Below, piece after piece: positions 1 through 6,130 of a stretch of 20,945 nucleotides of DNA. The stretch comes from Eubacteriaceae bacterium (GTDB lineage: Bacteria > Bacillota > Clostridia > Lachnospirales > Lachnospiraceae). Position 1 is the first letter of the stretch. Every line of letters begins with the position of its first letter. The translations under genes and the position numbers were made by a program. The stretch is taken from the NCBI GenBank assembly GCA_902363805.1, contig CABJBF010000010.1:4307-25251 (forward strand), given 5' to 3'. The notes under the pieces are model-generated. The model was not told where the DNA came from, did no database searches, and saw only the letters and a list, made by a program, of their open reading frames with translations.

Positions 1-749
<749 letters not shown>

Positions 750-830
750 ATAAGGAAGGAATTTGAGGAAAGGTTATCCAAGGAAGAAGAGATTGGAAGA
801 TTAGTTGGTGTGCAGTTTTGAATGTACAAT

Positions 831-904
831 GGCCCGGTGGCTCAGCTGGTTAGAGCGCCGCCCTGTCACGGCGGAGGTCGTGGGTTCGAACCCCATCCGG
901 GTCG
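831..904 (+). tRNA. tRNA-Asp (anticodon GTC)
   Basis: The 74-nt cloverleaf has acceptor arm GGCCCGG pairing with CCGGGTC, with one G-T pair. The D arm and the T arm (GGTTCGAACC) are normal, and the anticodon GTC sits in loop CTGTCAC. The discriminator base is G and no CCA is encoded. It begins about 80 bases after the 23S end and is probably co-transcribed with it. Confidence 0.97.
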
Positions 905-925
905 TCAATAAAAGAAGAGAAAGAG

Positions 926-966
926 GAGGTTGAAAGCAAAAGCCGGCTTTCTCGACCTCTATTTTT
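926..966 (+). terminator. Terminator-like hairpin inside the rRNA/tRNA array
   Basis: GAGGT (926-930) pairs with ACCTC (955-959) and GAAAGC (932-937) pairs with GCTTTC (946-951), separated by a small internal loop. The hairpin is followed by TA and five T residues (962-966). This has the shape of an intrinsic terminator or attenuator placed between tRNA-Asp and tRNA-Val. No promoter fits in the 14 bases before tRNA-Val, so some read-through is expected if the downstream tRNAs belong to this unit. Function is inferred from shape only. Confidence 0.55.
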
Positions 967-980
967 GTATAAGGAAACAT

Positions 981-1053
981 GGGATCTTAGCTCAGCTGGG
1001 AGAGCACCTGCCTTACAAGCAGGGGGTCACAGGTTCGAGCCCTGTAGGTCCCA
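981..1053 (+). tRNA. tRNA-Val (anticodon TAC)
   Basis: The 73-nt cloverleaf has acceptor GGGATCT pairing with AGGTCCC, with one T-G pair. The anticodon TAC is in loop CTTACAA and the T arm is AGGTTCGAGCCCT. The discriminator is A and no CCA is encoded. Confidence 0.97.
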
Positions 1054-1103
1054 CTACCGAAAGGTAAAAAGAAAATAAGCAGGAAAGCTTGTTGATAAAA
1101 CAG

Positions 1104-1191
1104 AATAAGCCGATGTGGCTCAATTTAGGCTTATTGACGCAAGTCAATAAGAGGAGAGCAATCAAGCGAAGCTTGGCTCTGACAATTGAGC
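1104..1191 (+). other. Foldable RNA element carrying a partial tRNA-Thr copy
   Basis: The stretch between tRNA-Val and tRNA-Thr can fold into a three-way junction with perfect helices. GCTCAATT (1118-1125) pairs with AATTGAGC (1184-1191). CTTATTGAC (1130-1138) pairs with GTCAATAAG (1143-1151) across a GCAA tetraloop. AGAGC (1155-1159) pairs with GCTCT (1176-1180), continuing after an AAT bulge into CAAGC/GCTTG with a GAA loop. An alternative 8-bp helix, AATAAGCC (1104-1111) with GGCTTATT (1128-1135), competes with the second helix. The element starts with the tRNA-Thr 5' fragment described separately. I do not recognise it as a known RNA family. It could be a processing signal, a small mobile palindrome, or a relic of a tRNA duplication. 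Confidence 0.5.
1109..1125 (+). pseudogene. 5' fragment of tRNA-Thr (17 nt), truncated copy
   Basis: These 17 bases are identical to the first 17 bases of the intact tRNA-Thr at 1220-1236, covering the acceptor 5' strand and the start of the D arm. The match stops abruptly and none of the anticodon or T arm follows. The two copies are 111 bp apart in the same orientation. This is either a remnant of a duplicated tRNA-Thr or one end of a tiny insertion at the tRNA 5' end. Confidence 0.6.
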
Positions 1192-1219
1192 AAAGTGGTT
1201 TGTTACAAAAATTTAATAT

Positions 1220-1292
1220 GCCGATGTGGCTCAATTGGCAGAGCAGCTGATTTGTAATCAGCAGGTTAACGGTTCGAGTCCGTTCATCGGCT
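1220..1292 (+). tRNA. tRNA-Thr (anticodon TGT)
   Basis: The 73-nt cloverleaf has acceptor GCCGATG pairing perfectly with CATCGGC. The anticodon TGT is in loop TTTGTAA and the T arm is GGTTCGAGTCC. The discriminator is T and no CCA is encoded. Its first 17 bases are duplicated upstream at 1109-1125. Confidence 0.97.
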
Positions 1293-1337
1293 TTAAGTAA
1301 GCAATGATAAATGAAGTCAGGCTTACCTTGAAAGAAT

Positions 1338-1419
1338 GGGCAGATTCCCGAGTGGCCAAAGGGGACAGACTGTAAATCTGCTGGCAACGCCTTCGAAGGT
1401 TCGAATCCTTCTCTGCCCA
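1338..1419 (+). tRNA. tRNA-Tyr (anticodon GTA)
   Basis: The 82-nt class II tRNA has a long variable arm, as expected for bacterial tRNA-Tyr. Acceptor GGGCAGA pairs with TCTGCCC, and anticodon GTA is in loop CTGTAAA. The T arm is AAGGTTCGAATCCTT. The discriminator is A and no CCA is encoded. Confidence 0.96.
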
Positions 1420-1439
1420 TTAAAAAAAAGAAGAAACAG

Positions 1440-1513
1440 CGCGGGGTAGAGCAGTCTGGAAGCTCGTCGGGCTCATAACCCGGAGGTCGCAGGTTCAAAT
1501 CCTGTCCCCGCAA
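1440..1513 (+). tRNA. Initiator tRNA-fMet (anticodon CAT)
   Basis: The anticodon CAT lies in loop CTCATAA. Two initiator hallmarks are visible: the first acceptor pair is a C-A mismatch (C1440 opposite A1512), and the anticodon stem ends in three consecutive G-C pairs (GGG/CCC) next to the loop. The remaining acceptor bases GCGGGG and CCCCGC pair perfectly. No CCA is encoded. These features separate it from elongator Met and Ile-lysidine tRNAs. Confidence 0.95.
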
Positions 1514-1521
1514 TTTTTTAT

Positions 1522-1594
<73 letters not shown>

Positions 1595-1704
1595 TTAACC
1601 ATGTCCGAAGCAAAAGAGAGAGGGACAAGACAGAAAAGACGCAGGAATGACAGATAAATTTAAAAACGGCAAAAACCATAACAGAATAAACATGAATGAC
1701 AGAT

Positions 1705-1730
1705 AAGGAAGCAGAAATGCTTCTTTTTTT
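1705..1730 (+). terminator. Intrinsic terminator ending the rRNA-tRNA unit
   Basis: AAGGAAGCA pairs with TGCTTCTTT through a GAAA tetraloop, nine pairs with one G-T, and runs directly into seven T residues. It lies about 110 bases after tRNA-Phe and before the next promoter. A 13-bp direct repeat, GAATGACAGATAA, occurs at 1645-1657 and 1694-1706, the second copy reaching the foot of this hairpin. Nothing else was recognised in the 1595-1816 gap. Confidence 0.85.
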
Positions 1731-1816
1731 ATTATATAGGGCAAGTCCGTATTTATAAAGGCGAGTTTTATGTGAAGAAAAACGAGGCTTTAATAATTTA
1801 TTAAAAAAAATACTTC

Positions 1817-1844
1817 TTGACATATCACATTATATATGTATAAT
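1817..1844 (+). promoter_or_regulatory. Sigma-A-type promoter of the Rpn-family nuclease gene
   Basis: A perfect TTGACA -35 box (1817-1822) and a perfect TATAAT -10 box (1839-1844) are separated by 16 bases. The transcript would have a leader of about 80 bases before the TTG start at 1932. The -10 box lies inside a long inverted repeat (1825-1869). Confidence 0.8.
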
Positions 1845-1869
1845 AAATAAAAACATATATATAATGTGA
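1825..1869. repeat. Operator-like inverted repeat over the -10 box and start site
   Basis: TCACATTATATATGT (1825-1839) is mirrored by ACATATATATAATGTGA (1853-1869). The arms match as an inverted repeat except for two extra bases in the right arm. The arms flank the -10 box and the probable transcription start, a position typical of a repressor operator. A hairpin in the early transcript is less likely because the left arm is mostly upstream of the start. The regulator is unknown and the function is inferred. Confidence 0.5.
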
Positions 1870-1931
1870 GACTATAATGAACCTGTAATAAAAATAAGTT
1901 CTATTAAAATAAAGCGTCAAGGAGGAGATTA

Positions 1932-2732
1932 TTGAAGAAGTACGAAGAATTAGACATAACAGATCCATTTATATTTGCGAAAGTCATGAGTGAAAAAGAA
2001 TTATGTAAACCACTGTTAGAAAATATATTAAACATAAAAATAAGGGATATTGTATATGTTGATTATGAAGAAACAATACAGATGACAGCGAAGTCAAAAG
2101 GTATAAGACTCGACATATATGTTGAGGATGACGACAACACAGTATTTAATCTCGAAATGCAGACAACAACTTATAAAGAATTACCGAAAAGATCAAGATA
2201 TTATCAGGGAATAATAGATTTAAACATGATTGAAAAAGGCGAATCATATGATATACTTAAGGAAAGTTATGTCATATTTATCTGTACATTTGATTTTTTT
2301 GAAAAAGGAAGAAGTGTTTACGAGTTTGAAAATGTATGCCTGGAAGATAGTGAAATCAAGTTAAATGACGGAACGCATAAGATATTTCTAAACACAAAAG
2401 GCGATAAAAGTGACATAAATGAGGAACTGAAATCATTATTGGAATATTTTGACGGCAGCGAACCTGAAAGTGAACTTACGAGAAGGATAGACATAAAGGT
2501 AATCGCAGCCAGAAAAAATGAGAGATGGAGGCGAGAGTATATGTCATTACAGATGGAGATGAATCTAAAGTATAGAGAGGGTCTGAAGGACGGAGAAGAA
2601 AAAGGTCAGGAGAATACAAATAAATTAATTAAAATACTTTTAAAAGAAAAAAGATATGATGACTTAGAAAAATCAGCTCAGGATATTGAGTACCAGAATA
2701 AGCTGATGAAGGAATATAAGATTATAGACTAG
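1932..2732 (+). CDS. Rpn/PD-(D/E)XK nuclease family protein (putative recombination-promoting nuclease)
   Basis: The 266-aa protein resembles the Rpn/PDDEXK_2 family, often annotated as putative transposase (TIGR01784 type). Members characterised in E. coli (RpnA) are DNA endonucleases that promote RecA-independent recombination. The nuclease core is visible as an RLDIYV strand with D61, followed by the EMQ motif (E75, Q77). The N-terminal region, with DPFIFAKVM near 11-19, is also typical. The C-terminus is charged and Lys/Glu-rich, as is common in the family. The start is TTG at 1932, supported by a strong AAGGAGG six bases upstream; no ATG fits better. It stands alone behind its own promoter and a possible operator. 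Whether it moves, defends or remodels DNA here is not shown. The length looks complete. Confidence 0.85.
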   Translation: MKKYEELDITDPFIFAKVMSEKELCKPLLENILNIKIRDIVYVDYEETIQMTAKSKGIRLDIYVEDDDNTVFNLEMQTTTYKELPKRSRYYQGIIDLNMIEKGESYDILKESYVIFICTFDFFEKGRSVYEFENVCLEDSEIKLNDGTHKIFLNTKGDKSDINEELKSLLEYFDGSEPESELTRRIDIKVIAARKNERWRREYMSLQMEMNLKYREGLKDGEEKGQENTNKLIKILLKEKRYDDLEKSAQDIEYQNKLMKEYKIID

Positions 2733-2780
2733 TTCAATATAACAATAAAGTTAATGTTGATATGAATAAAAGATGATATA

Positions 2781-2870
2781 AATAAGTGATAATTGATATT
2801 AAAAAGAATGATAATAGATATCAATAAAGCATAATAATAGATATTAAAAAATAAAGCATAATAAAATATC
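2781..2870. repeat. Degenerate AT-rich direct repeats after the nuclease gene
   Basis: About four imperfect units of 23-27 bp, each with a GATAATAGATAT-like core, run through this stretch. The clearest exact repeat is AATAAAGCATAATAA at 2823-2837 and 2850-2864, 27 bp apart. The stretch has no coding potential. It may be low-complexity slippage sequence. Confidence 0.45.
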
Positions 2871-2941
2871 TATTAATAAAAAAGAACTTAAAGCCTGAAA
2901 GTTATTAATAATTTTCAAACTTTGAGTTCTTTTTATTAATA
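2871..2941. terminator. Long bidirectional terminator between convergent genes
   Basis: A stem of about 22 bp is formed by 2871-2893 and 2920-2941, with the AAAAAGAACT segment facing AGTTCTTTTT. There is one wobble pair and one unpaired base. The loop of 26 bases is itself partly self-complementary (TGAAA with TTTCA). T runs on both strands would serve the nuclease gene on the plus strand and the DnaJ-like gene on the minus strand. Confidence 0.75.
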
Positions 2942-2960
2942 AATTAAATTGTAATTTATT

Positions 2961-3794
2961 TTATCGGTAAGTGTATCCACCACCACAACCTGCGCAACAA
3001 GCATTGCAACAAAGATTTGCAAGACAGCAGGCTAAGAGTGGGTTACTGCAAATAATTGTAGGCATTCCACCATAACTGCTTTGACGAGAAGTGTACCAGC
3101 TGCCACCACTTTCGAATGTACGGACAAGTTGCTGGTAAGTAGCATTATTAGGCTCCATTGAAGATGCCATGCGGGCATGCTCAAGAGCTTGGACATTGTT
3201 GCCTACGCCTTTATTTGCGATAGCACTATAATAATACCATGTAGCATTTTTGTTGGAAATTGTATTTAATACATTAAGTGCCTCGGCATAATGTTGGTTA
3301 TTAATGTAGTTAGCTGCAGCACGCATATGCATCTCGTCTTCTGACATATTTGAAGAGTTGCCATAATTACCTGCATTACCGTAGCCTGTACCAAAGCCAC
3401 CAAAATTGCCGAAACCTCCAAAATCAAATCCACCAAAGTTCCAATCGCCGAAACCACCGGAATTATAGCCACCGGAACCATTAGAGCCATAGCCACCAAA
3501 ACCACCGGAATTTCCAGATCCATAACTGCCTGAATTACCATAGCCGGAGCCATAGCCGCCATAAGTTCCACTGCCATAAGAAGAACCACCATAGCCATTT
3601 GCACCATGCTTGCGTGCATCCATAATCTGACTATATGCCTGTTGAACCTGCTTGAATTTCTCTTCAGCCTGTTCCTTGTTAGGGTTGTTAATATTTGCAT
3701 CAGGGTGGTATTTGCGGCTTAGAGCCTTGTATGCTTTTTTTATTTCATCTTCAGAGGCATCTGGTCTAACCCCTAAAACATTATAAGGATTCAT
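2961..3794 (-). CDS. DnaJ-domain protein with Gly-rich middle, TPR-like region and Cys-rich tail
   Basis: This 277-aa J-domain protein probably acts as an Hsp70 (DnaK) co-chaperone targeted to a particular client. The J domain occupies residues 2-62 and keeps the essential HPD motif at 30-32. Residues 65-148 are a repetitive Gly/Tyr/Ser/Phe-rich stretch, as in G/F linkers but much longer. Residues 157-225 form helical, TPR-like repeats with alternating small and aromatic residues. The last 30 residues carry eight cysteines (C249, C256, C257, C262, C263, C266, C267, C270), which could bind a metal or be lipidated. It lacks the CxxCxGxG zinc repeats of true DnaJ, so it is not the housekeeping chaperone. 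It lies 103 bases downstream of the DUF5685 gene on the same strand. No good promoter was recognised in that gap. Confidence 0.88.
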   Translation of the reverse strand: MNPYNVLGVRPDASEDEIKKAYKALSRKYHPDANINNPNKEQAEEKFKQVQQAYSQIMDARKHGANGYGGSSYGSGTYGGYGSGYGNSGSYGSGNSGGFGGYGSNGSGGYNSGGFGDWNFGGFDFGGFGNFGGFGTGYGNAGNYGNSSNMSEDEMHMRAAANYINNQHYAEALNVLNTISNKNATWYYYSAIANKGVGNNVQALEHARMASSMEPNNATYQQLVRTFESGGSWYTSRQSSYGGMPTIICSNPLLACCLANLCCNACCAGCGGGYTYR

Positions 3795-3897
3795 ATATCT
3801 ATTCTCTTTCTAAATTTTTGCTGTGATTATGTTATAATGCGATAGAATATTGTTAATAAAAATTAATTCTGAAAAATTAAAACATCACAATAAAAAA

Positions 3898-4899
3898 TTA
3901 TTTGTTTTGTAAATTTTTTGAAACACGCCGTTCATAGGAATTCCAAACTCCGGAATACAAAATATTACGAAGAATATCAGCGTTGTCAACAGCGGGGAGC
4001 ATTTCGAAAGCATCGGAACACTCAGCCATCATCATTGTAAGCATATCTTTGACATGAGTTTCAAAATCCGGGTCAGTATAGCAATTTGAAAAAACATTGT
4101 AATGTCCCTTTTTGACATCGTCCTCAACATCGTCAAATGCATCCATAATGTATATAAATTTCCCAAGGTAAAAGCCCATACGACCAAGACCTTTGGCGTA
4201 AATATCGTCAAAAGGCACGAATAGGATTTGCATTATCCGGCCAAATAAACCGGCTACTACATCAACGTTGGTTTCATTCATTTTTTCGCGGGTACCGAGT
4301 TCGTCCAACAAAGATGAAATAGCTTCGATTTTATTTTTATAGGAATAATCAGGAGAAATATGCAAATGCCCAGAATCGTCAGTAAAATAAGAATTCTGAT
4401 TGTTACTGTCAGAATTTGGCTGAGTAGCTGCAACTGAACCATCGTCAACAGCGCTTGGCTGAGTAGCTGCAACTGAACCATCGTCAGTTGAATCAGAAGT
4501 GGCATGTACATTATTTAAATTTTTCCCAATTGACCCTTTTTTTAATAATTTTGAATAAGCAAGCTTAAGAACGCTTCTGTCATCGTGCCAGTCATCCAGA
4601 CATTTGAAATAAGAAAGGATGACGTTCATGTCAGCAACATAATCCGTAAATTCTGAGGAAATGATGTTCTGACGCTTTATAGGGTGCACAATGCAACGCT
4701 TTGAAGTTACGCTGTGCTCCGGCTCATAAAGTGAAGAAAGAAGGATAACTAAAAAGGTCATGTCATATGACAGGGTTAATTGCCCTGACAGACCGTGTCG
4801 CTTGCTAAGTGAGTGGCATAAGCCACAATAATACGCCCGGTAGACATCAAATTCCCTAAATTTGAGTTCGGGTTTGTTTACAACTACATATCCAAACAT
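3898..4899 (-). CDS. DUF5685 family protein, possibly isoprenoid-synthase-like
   Basis: The 333-aa protein resembles the DUF5685 family, of unknown function. The start MFGYVV at 4899 is chosen because GGAGG lies seven bases upstream; an upstream in-frame ATG at 4932 has no such site. A conserved CGLC motif sits at residues 25-28. Two aspartate-rich motifs are visible: DDWHDD at 102-107 and DAFDDVEDD at 253-261, the second followed by KKGHY. Their spacing and the second motif recall the Asp-rich motifs of squalene/phytoene synthases, so an all-helical isoprenoid-synthase fold is possible; this is inference. A hydrophilic linker near residues 138-180 contains a duplicated DDGSVAATQP unit that looks like a recent insertion. 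It is the middle of three minus-strand genes, 160 bases after the zinc-ribbon gene. Confidence 0.8.
   Translation of the reverse strand: MFGYVVVNKPELKFREFDVYRAYYCGLCHSLSKRHGLSGQLTLSYDMTFLVILLSSLYEPEHSVTSKRCIVHPIKRQNIISSEFTDYVADMNVILSYFKCLDDWHDDRSVLKLAYSKLLKKGSIGKNLNNVHATSDSTDDGSVAATQPSAVDDGSVAATQPNSDSNNQNSYFTDDSGHLHISPDYSYKNKIEAISSLLDELGTREKMNETNVDVVAGLFGRIMQILFVPFDDIYAKGLGRMGFYLGKFIYIMDAFDDVEDDVKKGHYNVFSNCYTDPDFETHVKDMLTMMMAECSDAFEMLPAVDNADILRNILYSGVWNSYERRVSKNLQNK
4416..4486. repeat. 39-bp in-frame tandem repeat inside the DUF5685 gene
   Basis: Two identical 32-bp blocks (4416-4447 and 4455-4486) are 39 bp apart, so the unit keeps the reading frame at 13 codons. Each encodes DDGSVAATQP plus spacer. 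The repeat lies in the low-complexity linker and could change copy number by slippage. Confidence 0.85.
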
Positions 4900-5059
4900 G
4901 GAGTCCTCCAGACAAAATAAGTAAAGAACCACAAATCAAATCGGCTCTAAGTTAAATCACACAATCAGTCGTAAATACTTAATGCCCTTTTAAAAGGAAA
5001 TTCTTACGCATGTTGTTAAATTATATAATCAGTTGCAGACTATTTATGCATCTGATAAA

Positions 5060-5464
5060 TTAACTTTTTTTAATAAATGTCTGTGAGCATTTTGGACAAC
5101 GGATTTCGATGCGGCCTTTGCCACGAGGAATACGAATACGTTGTCTGCAACGTGGACATCTGTAAAAATGATAAAATCTTCTTTGGCTGAAAATTTCTTT
5201 TTCACGCTGAAATTTTCTTAAGAAGGAAGCTTTTAAACTTAAATATTTGTTGTTCTCCTGGTAGCGCTTCTGAATATTTTTTGAAAACATTCTTATATAC
5301 ATCAAAATAATTAAAATAAGTGAAATATAATAAATAATCCCGGACAAACGTCTTGGGACAAATAACGAAAGCACGCATAAAACCAGTGCGAAAATAAGCA
5401 TTGATCTGCCAAGTTGATCTACTCCATACCTCCCGTACATTAACTTCGCTAATTTTTCACGCAA
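5060..5464 (-). CDS. Small membrane protein with C-terminal zinc ribbon
   Basis: The protein has about 134 aa from a TTG start at 5464. GGAAGGAG (5473-5480 on the plus-strand numbering) lies eight bases upstream of that TTG. The in-frame ATG at 5482 adds six residues but has no ribosome binding site and would place the AAGGAG inside the gene, so TTG is preferred. Two membrane segments lie at about residues 21-36 and 41-56. A basic region follows, then a zinc ribbon with CPRC and CPKC pairs about 18 residues apart near the C-terminus. The ribbon would be cytoplasmic if the short hairpin has both ends inside. I associate this architecture with conserved Lachnospiraceae proteins of unknown function, but have no verified name. 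It is the first of three minus-strand genes. Confidence 0.75.
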   Translation of the reverse strand: MREKLAKLMYGRYGVDQLGRSMLIFALVLCVLSLFVPRRLSGIIYYISLILIILMYIRMFSKNIQKRYQENNKYLSLKASFLRKFQREKEIFSQRRFYHFYRCPRCRQRIRIPRGKGRIEIRCPKCSQTFIKKS

Positions 5465-5482
5465 ATCTAAGACTCCTTCCAT

Positions 5483-6130
5483 ATAAAAATAAGAAAAGTT
5501 CTAAAGTCTATCATAAAACCTTAAAACTTTGCCCCTTACTTATAAGAAATATTAACCCTAAAGAAAAAGAAAAACAAGACAAAAGGGCGATAATTAACAA
5601 ATCCGTTACAAATGTTAACAAATAGGACAAAAGCCATTGCAAAAATAGATTGTGTAGATTCGTGAATTGTGTGGAAAGTTTGAATGTTGAGAAAACCGTA
5701 AATATATGTCAATTCATGAAAAAACAAATGAAAATGTATGTAGGAATTGTATAATAAAAATATTTTTATTGTAAATTTTCCATAAGAAAAGCAGAAAATA
5801 TTGATAAAACTAACAAAATCAATGTACAAAGAAAGTCGTAAATGATATAATAACAAAAGATTATGTCTAAAAAAAATAAGCAACAAATTGACATATTGAA
5901 CGAAAAATAAAACAAGTTGTAAGAATGAAAATTATATAGATAATTTAATAAAAATATGAATATTATTCACCAAACGGTAAATAAAGTGATTGTTTATTGG
6001 ATAATAAACAAGAAGATTATACATCAAATAATGATATGGTAAATATTCATTAAGTAAATAAGTAATAAAATCATTCACCTAACTAATATATAAAGCAAAC
6101 TAGAGAAAATACAAAGGGGGAGGATAGAGA
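5483..6130. other. AT-rich divergent intergenic region upstream of the polysaccharide locus
   Basis: This 648-base stretch holds no convincing gene; the open frames in it have low-complexity, AT-driven composition. A perfect TTGACA lies at 5888-5893 but lacks a good -10 box at the right distance, and a TATAAT at 5750-5755 lacks a good -35. Two inverted repeats are visible: TTCGTGAATTG (5659-5669) with CAATTCATGAA (5710-5720), and a 9-bp hairpin at 5990-6011. The polysaccharide operon promoter must be here or the operon is read from further upstream. A GGGGGAGGA ribosome binding site (6116-6124) precedes the GTG start at 6131. Confidence 0.6.
5990..6011. repeat. 9-bp inverted repeat in the polysaccharide operon leader
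   Basis: TTGTTTATT (5990-5998) and AATAAACAA (6003-6011) flank the loop GGAT. The position about 120 bases before the GTG start would suit an operator or a leader hairpin. AT-rich context lowers its significance. Confidence 0.4.

Noticed and set aside
1104..1191. Reading the element between tRNA-Val and tRNA-Thr as a terminator or T-box riboswitch
   Set aside because: There is no T tail after any helix, no T-box AGGGTGG motif, and it sits between tRNA genes rather than before a coding region.
1013..1513. 166-codon minus-strand frame across the tRNA array
   Set aside because: It is the antisense of several tRNA genes and gives the well-known false peptides of the GFEPS/RPPGYEP type.
1932..2732. 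Calling the nuclease gene an insertion sequence
   Set aside because: Rpn-family genes are often labelled transposase, but no terminal inverted repeats or target duplication were found around it.
2781..2875. Possible CRISPR array in the repeats after the nuclease gene
   Set aside because: Units are degenerate, only 23-27 bp apart, without unique spacers, and no cas genes are nearby.
3266..3700. 144-codon minus-strand frame within the DnaJ-like gene
   Set aside because: It is a shifted-frame shadow of the Gly-rich repeats, giving Met/Val/Ala-rich nonsense.
5401..5625. 74-codon plus-strand frame upstream of the leader
   Set aside because: It overlaps the start of the zinc-ribbon gene antisense and has Lys/Asn-rich, AT-driven composition.
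5659..5720. 11-bp inverted repeat as a candidate terminator or operator
   Set aside because: The loop is 40 bases, there is no T run, and such matches are expected in DNA this AT-rich. It is mentioned only within the leader description.
5536..5886. 116-codon minus-strand frame in the intergenic leader
   Set aside because: Phe/Ile/Tyr-rich composition is what random AT-rich DNA gives; there is no ribosome binding site or recognisable domain.
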